From contig CM055093.1 in the NCBI GenBank assembly GCA_029204225.1, forward strand, positions 3,812,056 through 3,876,055: 64,000 nucleotides of DNA, in the 5' to 3' direction. This document shows, in pieces, positions 46,479-57,641 of this stretch (its first letter is position 1; the number at the start of each line of letters is the position of its first letter). The notes under the pieces are model-generated. The model had not been told where the DNA came from. It made no database searches and worked only from the letters and a program-made list of their open reading frames with translations. This DNA comes from Diphasiastrum complanatum. Taxonomy: Eukaryota > Streptophyta > Lycopodiopsida > Lycopodiales > Lycopodiaceae. The translations under genes and the position numbers were made by a program.

Positions 46479-48680
46479 TGAGAGAAGAATCCTCTTCATG
46501 TCTTGATTGCTTTTCATGTGCTTAGAATTAGGGTTTGAGGGTGGACAAGGAAAGATCCTACACATAAATAAGCCTTCTCTATTTCGCACATTTGTTGATA
46601 TTCATATAGTCCTTTTGGTTTCTTGCAACAACAAAAAGAAGGGCATGAGAGGTTGTAAAACGAAGTAAGAATGATCGTAATGGACACTTAAGGCTATGGT
46701 GAAAGACCACTCTTGGGCTACTATACAAAGGCCATGATGATGTGGGGATATGACATTAAACAAAAGGACACTTCAAATAGCTATAGAAAAGGTAAACATA
46801 GACATAGTGACATTGATGATTCAATCAATGACATTATTAACATGGCTTATGAGCCATTAGTGGAGGTAATAAAACAATCCTCCTCCTTGCTCTCCTCAAT
46901 CACACAGTGTTTCTTCACCACTATTGTCTCATAATCAAAACAATGATAATTTCTCAAAATATAATAATTTTACACTTTGTTTACGGATGCCTGGTTCTTA
47001 CTATAATGCTTCAAGAAAAGTTTAGAGAAAAATAGCCCAATGAGCTACCTATGATCATCATCTATGGTAAACAAGCATCTACCAAAACACCTCCCCCCCC
47101 CCCTTTCATTCTAAGATGATGGCCGATCATAATGGTAGATAAGGAGGCTAAGCCAAATCTAGAGGCACTATAATCAATAGAGCAAAGCCAAAGAAATTCA
47201 ACTGAAAAATCAAAAAATTGCTTAGATATAGAGGAGAATGTTTGAGACATTAATATCTAGGCCCTACAGTTCCAAAAGATAATTTATTCAAGTCTTTAAA
47301 AAGTCTAAAAGATTTTTAATAGACAATTTTTAGTCTATCAAAATCCTTGTATGTATTGGACTAGTCTTCTTCTAATATGTTTCAAAGGAACACTTATAGA
47401 TTGTTTCTCATAGTTTGGTGAAGTCATGAAAATTAACTAATCTGTGAATAAATTCAAAAAACCCTCCCCTCAAATTAGAGCCTATGTCCATTGGAACATA
47501 GAACCTTTGGTGAGAATATCAAGTTGATGAGAGAAAATAATGAAATTTATGTGCAATCAATCAATGTTCATGGATGACCGAGGTCACATTTCCAATCTAT
47601 AATGCTTGGCCATCACATCTCTCTTTGTCTTGACAATGTACCTCCTAAGGACTTTTCTTTCTCGACAAGATAGCATTATCTATAAATGTGAAATCTTTTG
47701 AAACGGGTCAAAATCTTAAAAAAAGAATAACCATTTAGCAGCTTTGTAAAATTTGCCCAAAAATATATTGTTTTTGCACAAAATTCTCAAATTTCACAAA
47801 AAATCTAATATAATGACATGCATTTTGACTCAAAAATTAGTACACCATATCCAAAAAAATTAATTTTTTTCAATAAAACCCAAAAAAATCGAAGATCTCC
47901 ATCATGTAAACAAAATACATGAATTATTATAATTTTTAATAGTCTAGATTACCATGTAGAAAATTAACAAGTAATGTGGTATACATCATTCCATAACATA
48001 GCAAAGAAGGATTCAACATTGATAGAGAGAAACCTTGTTACTCAATAGGAGAAGGATGGTAGAGCAATATAGGAAAATAATTGATCTAAGAGAAAACTCT
48101 CTCCTATTGGGGTGTAGTGCCTCTCCACTTTTTGTGATGAATAGCCAAGGATACTTGTAATGGAAAGCCAAAGGCAAATAGTCTTTGAATACAAAAATCC
48201 AACCACCAACAATCTCTAATAACCAAAACTCACTGTGGGGAATTGCCCAATGCTAAGGTGTGTACAAACAATTATCCCAACAAACTAGAATAGAAATCAT
48301 TTGATCTGTATTGCTCATGAATATAGGTCAATTCTTTACATTGATCAATCAAGGCTTGACGACATGACATCTCGCCTTTAAGGAGAATTTGAGGTGAAGA
48401 GGCTTGAAACTCATTCAACATAGACTTAGAAGTACTACTACCAGACAAGCAAACTATATGAGCAAAATAACACTTTGGCTTAAAAGGTTTCCATCTAGTA
48501 TCAACATCAGTAGATCCAAATAGAAAGCTAAGTATAATCACAAATTACAACAATGAAGAAAAGGACATGGAGAATGTCCCTTACCAATAAGCAATAGGTA
48601 TTCAAATGTTTTTTGTGAAAGGAACATGGTCAATCATTGCCTATGTTGTAAGCAAACCAATGCTACAAAATCTTGCAACA
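46479..48680. other. Unclassified low-complexity region
   Basis: Contains a poly(C) run (47091-47103), a short plus-strand frame (46713-46934) with KGKHRHSDIDDSINDIINMAYEPL that I cannot place, and a minus-strand frame at 48272-48541 (KPKCYFAHIVCLSGSST) also unplaced. Otherwise AT-rich with no motif. Confidence 0.35.
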
Positions 48681-48689
48681 ATCCCAATG

Positions 48690-49210
48690 AGCACCTTAGG
48701 ATTACTCAAAAAGATATTCAAATACTAAAATAGGACAATTGTTGATGATTTAAGCTTAAGTGAGAGTGACAAGCAAAAACCTATCTAGAATACTATGATA
48801 CAAACTATGGGGGAAATCCTACCAAGATAAAGTCTAAAAGTGGATATGTGGTCATGTTGAAAAATAAATTGATAGTTTAGATATGCCATGCTTGTATAAT
48901 CCCAAAGCATTTTGACTGGGTAAATTTTTAAAGGGCATCAATTGAGCAAAACATATCAACCATTATGTGTGGCGAGAATTAAGAGTGCATTCTAATATGA
49001 TCCACAATCTTGAATCCCAGAAAAAGGGCAAGTAAATTGATGTAGAGTATCACTATATTAAAGTCCGAGACAAGAGGATGAGATAAATGTCAAGTTTATA
49101 AGAACTAGCAGTCAAGTAGCTAATATCTTCACAAAGGACTTGATGAAGGAAAATTTTAAATACTTCTATAGACTGAGCTAGGACTTGAAACGATTCAAAA
49201 ACTAGTGAAT
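48690..49210 (+). pseudogene. Copia RNase H remnant
   Basis: Reading across several frames, the order of words matches copia RNase H: KSKSGYVVMLKNKLIVW, then YHYIKVR, then INVKFIRTSSQVANIFTKDLM, the typical C-terminal word (…Q-x-A-D-I-x-T-K-x-L). Many stops are present. It is the only plus-strand copia pol trace in this part and has no adjacent LTR. Confidence 0.65.
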
Positions 49211-49420
49211 TATTTACAATGCTTAGAAATGCTTCTTGAATGGCACTACTAAATTTAAACTCAACTTTTTTTTGAAGTTGACAATCTAGTGCACAAGCAG
49301 CCAACTAAATGGTGCAAAAAATCAATAAGCTATTGTACAAACAACCAACAAGCTAGTGCATGTTGTCCAGCTGCATCTGTTGCTTTTGACCAAGTTTCTT
49401 GAACTCATTGATCATCTTCT

Positions 49421-50054
49421 CTACATCAACATTGTCGTTGATGCAATAGTTGTGGATGTCATAGTGTTTTGCCTCGTTGTATATGGTGGCATTCCAACAT
49501 TCGGTTCGTCGTCAGAATCTTCATCCTCCTCTCGTATTGCATCGTCCATAGCATTTTGTAAGGAAATGTATTCATTATGGCATTTTAGCTCACGTCTAAT
49601 TCTCTTTGGCAGACCTACTAAAAACACTTAATCATAGCATTGTCATTAATTAAATCGAGATAACACTAGATATGAGGTGCTTAACTCGTTCAATATAATC
49701 TCACACTGCCTCTCTCTTTTCCATTTTAATTTTACTTAGAAGGAGAAAAAGATCTTCCATAAATTTTCTGGGCTTAAATTGAGTGATTAGGGCGGCTTTA
49801 GCAACTTCCCAATTAGCACGTTCAGTTTCATCTTGGTTATAAAACCAATCTTGTGTAGCACCAACTAAGGTCATAGGAAATAGCATAAGTTTATCTTGTG
49901 GAAAAACTTCGCCATATACCTCACATGATTCAGCAAAGATTTTGAGAAATGTGACAAGATCAGATAACTCATTATACTTTGGTATCTCTAATCGAAGTGA
50001 TCTTCTAACAACAATTGATACAATGTTAAATGGATCTCCTCCTCCTTTAGCCAT
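49421..50054 (-). pseudogene. Gypsy gag, two frames
   Basis: Frame 50054-49701 has the capsid start MAKGGGDPFN…LEIPKYNE…LVTFLKIFAESCEVYGEVFPQDKLMLFPMTLVGATQDWFYNQDETE…FKPRKFMEDLF. This is the canonical retrotransposon gag layout with the conserved W. Frame 49627-49421 continues with FLVGLPKRIRRELK and an acidic tail after a frameshift near 49690. It is the better-kept relative of the gag at 1537-1842. The start at 50054 is supported by the M-A-K-G start and by the leader lying to the right. Confidence 0.82.
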
Positions 50055-50837
50055 ATTTGCAAATTACTTTGATCAGATAATGAGATTGACTCTAGATTTT
50101 TCAATCAAAGATCCTATCTCAGATCAGATCTGCAAAATCTCTATCACTTGACAATAATTAGATTTCTGATTTTTGAAAAATAGATCTTGATCAAGCGATC
50201 TACACTTCTAAAAATGAGGATTTTTCAAAATAACTATCAAAATGTTTCAGAATGGTTCATAAATTTGACAAAGGCTAAATCTGGTAAAGCAGATCCTAAA
50301 AATAGTACGGGCGAAAGTTTCCTGGGCGAAGGTTGCTTGGGCGAAGGTTGACTCGGCGAAGATTCTTCATTGCTATTTTGGATAAAAAATTACTGATCAA
50401 TGTTTTCTGACAAATTTGATAAAATTAACCTTCGCTTGATTGTTGACTGTGGACAAATCTGACACATATAAAGCTAGGGTAGAACTGGTGAAGGTTCTTT
50501 CAGGTAAACAATTATGTTTTTGCAATTTGGCGAGGATAAAAATAGACTTTTTGGATGATCCTGACAGATCTAATTTTCGCCGAACTCAAAAGTGATGAAC
50601 TACTATATTTAAAGTCCTCAAAACAGTCAGCAAACGACAAGGTTGCAAGAGTAATATGGTTATTTTTGCAAAAAGAGTATTTTTTGATAAAAATAGGTCA
50701 ATATGACAAATGGCCTTGGCTTAACATTCACCCAACTCAATGATTATCAAAAATAGTAAGTAGGACTAACATAGACTCTAGTGAAGGTTTTGGCGAAGGT
50801 TCTTCTCAGAGAACTGATATTTTTGCACAAAGGTGTT
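50055..50837 (-). other. Leader of gypsy element with GGCGAAGG repeats
   Basis: Non-coding sequence upstream of the gag at 50054. At 50310-50365 the word (T/C)GGGCGAAGGTT occurs three to four times in 55 bases; related words recur at about 50480 and 50790. The leader of the element at 1843-2756 has the same words, so they are a family feature. Confidence 0.55.
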
Positions 50838-50915
50838 AAACTTTTTGCTTACGACTATTCCATGAGATAGGACCGTCGTTGAAGAAGAATGTAAATCCAG
50901 ATGTGGACTTAGTGC
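50838..50915 (-). pseudogene. Scrap of copia D-type RNase H
   Basis: The minus strand reads KSTSGFTFFFNDGPISWNS, almost identical to the copia D RNase H at about 13740-13830. It ends abruptly on both sides. Confidence 0.75.
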
Positions 50916-51004
50916 CTGTAAAAATGAGAAGGTAACTCAAAAAGGAGACAATGTCTTTAAAACAGTTTAACTTCTTCAAAATAGTTGAAAGGAAGAAACT
51001 GAAG

Positions 51005-51305
51005 CCAAGTGTCGCATTTTTTGGAAAAGTGCAAAAAAGCCGACACTCTCACATTTTGGGGAAATGCAAAAAAGCTAACACTATTGAAAAATAGTTGAAC
51101 TGTTGAACTATGCTGAAGTGTCGCATTTCGGAAAAATGCGAAAAAGTCGACACCATTGCATTTCGAGAAAATGCAAAAAAACCGACACTGTTAAAAACAT
51201 AGTTCATTTCTGCAGACTGTTGCGACACTTAGTGTATATTTGCGGACTGTTGCAACACTTAGTATATTTCTGCAAACTGTTGTGACACTTAGTGTATTTC
51301 TGTAG
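51005..51305. repeat. Tandem repeats related to the copia D LTR edge
   Basis: Two nested arrays: GTGTCGCATTT(C/T)…GAAAA(A)TGC(A/G)AAAAAG(C/T)CGACAC repeated about three times (51009-51190), and CTGTTGCGACACTTAGTGTAT-type units of about 31 bp repeated three times (51212-51305). The same words occur once near 13170-13290 at the copia D LTR edge. Confidence 0.75.
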
Positions 51306-51589
51306 AGTTGTTCTAAATGCTAATTCATGAAAGTTCTTGAAGATGAACAAGTCTTCAATGGTCTTCAAATTATTGAACTTAACATCTGAATTTGAAATAT
51401 GATAGGATTTGTTACCCTTTGCTGGAGATCAGCCGGAAGCCCGTTGTAGATGTTCTTCAAATAATTTGGTTGTCTAAGTTATGATTCTTGCAAGTATCAG
51501 ATGAGCAGACGTAGAACCAATGTTGCTTTCACCTGACCCTAGATCAACGATCAATAAAGGTGCAAGAAGAATCTTGAAATAGAAATTAG

Positions 51590-51935
51590 TCATTCACCAA
51601 GGAGACAACTGTGGGCTTAATTTCCAACACTTTCAAGCCTCAACATCTAATGGGAAGAAGAAGAAGATCTAGTGCTTCTTTTGTGGCAAGAAAGGCCACT
51701 ATTCCTCTAATTGCTTCAAAAAGAAGAATCAATCCAAGCAAGCTAACCTCACTAATAAAAAAGAGAGTGATTCTATTGAGAGTGATAGGGAGGACTCACT
51801 TATGATGTCTAGCTTTTCTTCATTTTCTTTCAAGAAAGATGAATTGTGGTGGATTGATAGTGGGGCTAGTTCCCATACATCTAGTTCCAAGAATTCATTT
51901 TCTAGTCTCAAGCCTTATGAGATTACTAAATAGTC
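51590..51935 (+). pseudogene. Copia gag zinc knuckle and protease start
   Basis: One plus-strand frame reads CFFCGKKGHYSSNC (a perfect CX2CX4HX4C knuckle), a Lys/Asp/Ser-rich linker, then WWIDSGASSHTSS, the intact copia aspartic protease site. It stops where the copia C LTR fragment begins at 51936. Upstream capsid and downstream pol are missing. Confidence 0.82.
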
Positions 51936-52720
51936 TATCCACGCAGTGCGTTGGCATGAGAGAAGCACGGTTCTCTCACGAGTAGCAGTCTCGCTTCACT
52001 AGTGGACAATTGGATCTTCTGGTCCTAGACAGAATTATCTTCTCGCACGCAGGTGGAGCTTCTGTCTTGTGTTCGTCTTGATTGCTTACTAGCATCAGAC
52101 TTCTTCAGTGTCTCTTCTCTGTGTATCATGTTCTGATATATATCAAGTATTATCCAGTAAGTACGGTCTCTCTATGTAAACCTAAGATTAGAGTGATTAT
52201 ACATCTACAACTAATCAGGGAATTACAAGAGTGGTAGATTAGCCACGATCTAGGAAGTATCTGTTGACGTCATGCCATCAGGTTAGATCTCTGTACTTCT
52301 GAGTACTTGCGTGATCTCTGGTGGTACTCCTTGGAGCGTGAGGATAGAATGAGTTTCGTTTTTACCGTTGGTTTCGTTTACCTCGTCTCCTTTCTCTCTT
52401 GATGGATTACAAAGGAATCTCGTTCATGGATCCTTCATGTTCGTGAACCGTTCATGTTCGCGAACCGTTTGTCTTCGTCTCTGTTGACTTTCATGTTCGT
52501 GAAACTCCTTGTGTTTCGTGTCTCCAGATGTTCGAGTTTGCGAACATCTTCGTCAGGTGAAGGGTTGAAAGCTAGCAAGGCTTTGTAATCAGAAACACTT
52601 TGTTTCTTCAAGAAACTTCTATTATCCATCTTGATGCTAATCAAGATGTGCAGAGGCTGAGGCTTGAGGAGGAGCATCTTCAAGTAGTCACACCAAAAGA
52701 TCTATGAGAGAGAGATCCGA
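51936..52720 (-). repeat. Copia C LTR fragment, minus orientation
   Basis: Reverse complement of the left and central part of the LTR at 3850-4966, including GAGAACCGTG…CTCTCATGCC, TACCACT…GATTAC…AGTGATTA and the GAACGGTTCGCGAAC array. It overlaps a short chance frame. The end near the primer site is missing. Confidence 0.7.
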
Positions 52721-52769
52721 ACCAAGGAGGCTAACATATGTGGAGATAGGTAAGCAAGTGGAGGATGGC

Positions 52770-53502
52770 TGTTAGCCCAAGATAGGAATTTATTGTGGCA
52801 TGTGTTTTGTAAGCCCACAAGTAAATTCAAATAAAGGTTTAGGAAAAGCCTTGATTTAATTCCTAATTTCAAAGTTAATTCCTAAGTTCAATTTTAATTC
52901 TAAGTTTATTGTAAGTGCACTTCATTTGTTTAGAGAAGGTACTTTACAAGTTAATTAGCATTTAGCTTAGACTTAGTCCCATAAGCATGCTAGAGCATAG
53001 GCCCACCACTCTTGCCATATATGGAAGTGGATGTGTGCCTTCAACAACACTTGTATAAGCTTTGCTATAATAGACCACTTTTGTGCTATCTTGTGTGTGC
53101 TATCTTGTGTTCCGATTGGTGTAAAGAATACCTTGTGGTAGGTGCTCGAGCCCCACTCAGCTTTTCCCATTGGTTTATATTATGGTGAATGTGCTTATGG
53201 GATAATTATCTCTCTCACCTTTTTCTTTATTTCCCTTGCGGAGTTAAGTAGGGTTGTCTAAACTTCTTAGTAGGAAATCACTAGTTGGGAGATAGCCATA
53301 TTGAAACTTAATCATTCTCTTCCTAATTAGAGACATCTTCTAGTAGGGAGGCCACCTTAGAAGATACTTAGACAAACAATAGAACAGTGATTTGAGTGGA
53401 CTTATCCATACTTACCCTACACAATGCATTTTAGGATCATTATAATTGTATTAGATGGGAGACTGCCATAATAGAACATAGAAAGAAACTAAAAGTACAA
53501 CA
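52770..53502 (+). repeat. LTR H1, left border of the four-gene segment
   Basis: TGTTAGCCC…AGTACAACA, 733 bp, followed by one base and the primer site. It matches LTR H2 (60991-61390) over GGAATTTATTGTGGCATGTGTTTTG…, TTAGCTTAGACTTAGTCCCATAAGC and GATGTGTGCCTTCAACAACACTTG. It contains a short direct repeat GTGCTATCTTGTGT twice near 53090. Confidence 0.82.
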
Positions 53503-53503
53503 T

Positions 53504-53577
53504 TGGCGTCATTGTCGGGGATCGACTCGAGTCACTTGCGTGACAGGCAAGAATACTTACCACTATACTACAACGAC
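53504..53577 (-). pseudogene. Complete antisense tRNA-Asp(GTC) sequence joined to LTR
   Basis: The 74 bases are the reverse complement of an entire tRNA-Asp including CCA. Read on the minus strand: a 7-bp acceptor stem (GTCGTTG/CAATGAC, one G-T), D-arm with AGTGGTAAG, anticodon stem CTTGC/GCAAG with loop CTGTCAC (anticodon GTC), T-arm TCGAG/CCCGA lacking one T in the loop, discriminator G and CCA. On the plus strand the first 18 bases are the primer-binding site (TGGCGTCATTGTCGGGGA). A normal primer site stops there. The loop deletion weakens the B box, so a functional tRNA is unlikely. Confidence 0.88.
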
Positions 53578-53628
53578 GAGTTCTCTGTTACTTCGGCGAG
53601 TTTCAAAAAAATTTAGCTCCAAAAAGGC

Positions 53629-53638
53629 TATAAATAGG
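53629..53638 (+). promoter_or_regulatory. Possible TATA box of the first segment gene
   Basis: CTATAAATAG lies about 190 bases upstream of the first ATG that opens the coiled-coil protein. It fits the plant TATA consensus; transcription from it is inferred only. Confidence 0.4.
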
Positions 53639-53827
53639 GGGCCCTACCCCTTGTGTGAGTTCATTCTATGGGTTTGGATAAATGGAACATTATATCCACA
53701 AGATCCAAACACTTTGACACATCCCACATTCTTCTCAATAACTCATTTAGTTACATGGATATGCAATGGGCATAGTGGATTACTAGGATATTGTGAAAGA
53801 TTGCGAAACCATGGAAAACAACTTTAT

Positions 53828-55080
53828 ATGAATAAAGTTCACTTTTTAGAAGGGGAGTTAATTCGGATATCCTCTTATTGTCAGAATAGAGATTGTCATC
53901 TCCAAAAGATGTTAGAAGAAAATGAACAACTTAAAAAAAATAATGAATCATTACAGAAGATAACAATCAATATCAAATCAGAACTAGAGCAAATGCAATC
54001 AGTCTTACAGTCTATTCGTATTCAAAACTTACAATTATTGAAGGATGTGGATTTGGCAAAGAAGAAGGCTGAAAGTAAGAAGCGAAAGCGACAAAGTTAC
54101 AAGGATATTCAAACGCTTTCAAAAGGAAGTTATCGAAATAGAAGGATCTGTGCGTTCAAGTGAGCATATTCTGATTTTTGTAAGTTTTTCAATGACAGTT
54201 GGATTTAATTTCAGCTATGGTGATATGCTGTTAACCATCTGTTTTTTTTGCAGATCTGCATTAGTAGCTCCTCGGAATATTAAAGACAATGCTTCACTAG
54301 GAATGTCATTGGGCACAATATTGACTTGCAAATCCACTGAGCATATCATGATGAACAATAGGATTTCAAATGTAAAGTGTAAAATAGCAGAGTCTTTGAT
54401 GGTGGACATTCAAAAAAATTCAGATAAGACTATAGTTCAGGGTGCTTGTGATTTTGCAGGTATTAGCAGGGAAGCATATGCAACAATATTTAAACTAATT
54501 AGAGAAGCTTTTAAGCAAGTTCAAATCAGAAAAGTCCCAATCCCTAGGACATATCACTTGAAGAAAGAGAGGGATACATTAAACATAGGTATGCATAAGA
54601 TCATTGGAACTCCATTTCATATTGAAGAGGTGTATGAAACTGATGGAAGATCGATATTCTATCAAACAACTTATTTGTTGATCTAAATTACTTGCTGAGA
54701 TACATCGTCACATTCTATGATATAACCTATGAAAAGGTGAATGGCAAAATAATCATAGTACTTAAGTTAGATGAGTCAGAAATTGTGAAAGTGCAGAAGA
54801 TGGAGAGAGTTAGTATAATTCAATTTTTCATATATATTTAGATCCAAACATAAGACTAACATTATGATTTTGACATATGCAACACATACTAAGAGATCAT
54901 ACAACATTTTTTGCAAACACATATGGAAGCTTGAGTGTATGGTCATCACAAGGGATGGAGAAGTCACATTGGCAAGCACGAGCAGCATTTCATCGAAATA
55001 CACAACATGGAGGAACCAATGAAAAACGAAACTACATTTGTCAATTGTTTCAGTGGTTCTACCGCAGAGTTGAGATTTGA
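53828..55080 (+). pseudogene. Gene A: coiled-coil protein, internally deleted
   Basis: Exon 1 (53828-54159) starts at MNKVHF and encodes a coiled coil (LQKMLEENEQLKKNNESLQK… to SKKRKRQSYKD), ending in a basic nuclear-localisation-like run. Intron 54160-54253 (GTGAGC…TTTTTTTTGCAG, 94 bp) joins in frame to exon 2 (SALVAPRNIKDNASLG…), which has DFAGISREAYATIFKLIREA. The frame shifts near 54650 and continues NNLFVDLNYLLRYIVTFYDI, then KIIIVLKLDESEIVKVQKMER. A C-terminal block follows at 54877-55080 (SVWSSQGMEKSHWQARAAFH, QLFQWFYRR). The middle expected between these is missing. The blocks remind me of large uncharacterised multi-copy proteins in streptophyte and animal genomes, probably transposon-derived; this is recollection, not a search. 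Confidence 0.55.
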
Positions 55081-55343
55081 CATATAACAAAGTCCACACA
55101 ATACAACAAGTTTAGAAAAGCATGCAAGTTCATACAGGAAGAGAAAATTAGATGATTGATGAGTAGAAGATCATCATTGTCATCAAATCATGACATGTTC
55201 AGAATTGCTTTGCAAATTCATTGAACAAGAGAGGAGAAATACTCAATGTAAATGTATTGATTGTATTATAGCAAAATACAAAGTGTCAACTATTCATCAT
55301 CTGATCATGTGTCAGATTCTATGGCAGTATTGTCATGAAGAAA

Positions 55344-56612
55344 TTATCTGCTAACATATGCATCTAATAGATGTGCATTATCCTTATTTTCACTAAGCTC
55401 AATATAAGTGGAATACAATGGATAATGGGAGCTCCTTAAAGGAACATTCCCATCAGTAAAACCTAAAATGTTCAAAACATAAGATCTTTTGACAAAAATG
55501 ATCTTATTTGTCTTAACAAATTTATGTCCTCCTAAGTAAAATGATAAAGCTTTAACTGCCATTATAAGACTCTCCCCAACTGGGCTCATCTTGGAATGAG
55601 CAATACAGATCTCATTCTTCAGGAAATGCCTAAGATAGTGGCCAAGTCCACTATCCCTCTGGAACGAGGATGCATGTTGTTTGAAACCACCTCGTCTCGC
55701 AGCAAAATCATCAATTATGAGAGCATCCTGCAATAGGAAATATGTTAGCAAAAACACATTCAGTGATTAAAAACATTGTAATGCAAGGAAGTTTAAACAC
55801 TTACACATTCTTCATCATCAGCAGCAACTAGATCAAGATGATCAATATAATGACCACGTACTGAAGTGGAATCATCAGTGAAATGCATTAATGATGGACG
55901 AGGAAAAATAATAAACATAGAATCTCATCTTCACGATAGTCAAAAAATCTACATAAATCAACAGTAGTAAATATACATCATCATTAATATAATATACAGG
56001 CAAATTGAAAAGACATTTAGACTCCTCTATCGGGATCGATTCATCAGTAGATGTATTTTGGCCGATAAAAGAATCCCGGAGAACATCAGTATCTACATCA
56101 ATAAAGTCACTTTTCTTATCAGGGTTGTCGATAAGGAAGTGACTGATATCATTAATAGCTGATTGAACAGAGGATGATGCAAAAGGAGGGTCAGCAACAG
56201 AAACTTCCTCATCATCTGGGATCTGAACTAAAAGAAAAAGTACGAAACCACTCTGATATTCTGCCAATCGACATTTCTTGTTGCAATAAGGACACATTGA
56301 ACTGCTTTTGAAAAGATCAAACAATTTGTTGAACATTCTATCTAGTCTATGTCTAAAAGCTGAAAAGAAATGAACAAGATCAGTATTATGCATGTACTGG
56401 AGTGAACCTATGGAGAAAACAGGCTTACTAAGTATATCTCTGAATCTAACATAATCTTCATAAAATACGTCAGAATTTGGTTGTGCAGTCCTGAAAACAT
56501 GTAGATATGGCTTGAATAGGTTGTGGAAGTAGTCTAAATTTTTAGTAATTCCAAATTCACTAAGAAATGAACTCAAGCCTGAATGTCGTGAGGATCCTGA
56601 GGAAGAGGCCAT
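55344..56612 (-). CDS. Gene B: unrecognised protein with CxxC pair
   Basis: Starts at MASSSGSSRHSGL (56612; an upstream in-frame Met exists). The first exon encodes about 245 residues: FGITKNLDYFHNLFKPYLHVF, a cysteine cluster CPYCNKKC, and an acidic region (DKKSDFIDVDTDVLRDSF). Near 55900 the reading changes frame (to MHFTDDSTSVRGHYIDHLD…), which may be decay or an unrecognised intron. An exon ends at 55805 with GTAAGT; intron 55728-55804 (77 bp, …CTATTGCAG) joins in frame to a final exon (DALIIDDFAARRGGFK…) ending at 55344. It converges with gene A and diverges from gene C. No family recognised. Confidence 0.5.
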
Positions 56613-56614
56613 GG

Positions 56615-57290
56615 AAATAATGTAGATATCGCACTTGTGCGCGAGGGAGAACTGAAACAAAACTAACTATCAAGATCGCGCACAAGAGGGATATGTACGG
56701 CAGGTAGATACCGAATATCGCACTTGTGCGCAAGCAGGTAGCGTTGGAAGCAAACGGACAACAATGCGCACGCACAAGAGCAATATGCCGTGAATTTTGA
56801 GAATGACAAAAGTAAAAAATTAATCGGGTTTTGTGCCATTTATACTAAATTTTTGCACGTGTGGTCAACGGTCAAAGGACACGTGTCTACTTTCAATTGG
56901 ACTACAAGAACTAGCACGTGTGAGGTGACACTTGGACACGTGTGAAATGACACATGTACACATGTCTCATGTTCATTCGTTTGCTCGACAACACGTGTCA
57001 CTCTCGCATTCGCTCGTACAAATCCCACGCGTGTAAAGTGACAGGGTGACATGCGTCGCTCTCGCATTTGACCATACAAGTCCCACACGTGTGACAGGAT
57101 GTTCTTTCGCATGTGCGAACCACGATATAAAATCACAAACTTCGATGAATTTTTTTTCACTTTTTTTTCGCTCTGCATATCGCACTTGTGTGCATCCTTC
57201 ACAATCAATATTCTTCCTAACACCTTCCATGCGCACAGCTCTGATACATCTGCCTACGTGTCTCCTCATATCGCACTTGTGCACCTTTCT
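56615..57290. promoter_or_regulatory. Palindrome-rich divergent intergenic region
   Basis: Between genes B and C. The word ATATCGCACTTGTG(C/T)GC occurs four times direct (56626, 56715, 57177, 57268) and in two inverted variants (about 56676 and 56765). CACGTGT or a close relative occurs about eight times between 56855 and 57092. Both words are palindromic or nearly so. CACGTG is the plant G-box core. The region could be a shared promoter or a replication/transposition protein binding array. Short frames across it are repeat artefacts. Confidence 0.55.
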
Positions 57291-57641
57291 TCTATACTAA
57301 TCTATCTCTCTTGTATTCAGCTTGCACAGGTTCGATATACCATACATTTTGCCCATACATATCGGATTCACACTAGCAACAAAGTATCTGCTCATCCCTT
57401 ATCATACCAAGTAAGATATATTAAATGCTTCTTGATGTCAATGGAAATAGTTTTCAGAATTGTAGCTAAAGAAATTTCAATCTTATTTTGCAGTGACCAC
57501 TGCAGTCTAAACGTGATCTCTATCAAGAGATCTGTAAATAATAGTATTAAAGGTTTTTGTGTCAAGATGAATTCAGCGAGCAATACGCATAAGGATGTAG
57601 ATATATATACCTTCCATATTTGAGTAAATATATTTCTACAG

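Noticed and set aside
52720-52769. A polypurine tract (GTGGAGGATGGC) before LTR H1, making H1 a 3' LTR
   Set aside because: The primer site directly after H1 shows it acts as a 5' LTR; the purines are few and broken.
53504-53577. A functional tRNA-Asp gene on the minus strand
   Set aside because: CCA is encoded and adjoins the LTR, the T loop lacks one base and the B box is disturbed; it is better explained as copied primer tRNA.
53540-53827. N-terminal extension of gene A upstream of 53828
   Set aside because: It starts within the antisense tRNA and crosses a TATA-like word; the first sensible start lies at 53828.
56840-57300. Open frames with repeated MRERRMSPCHFTRVG / VRANARVTR-like words on the minus strand
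   Set aside because: They follow the CACGTGT-rich repeats and differ between repeats without pattern; better explained as non-coding.
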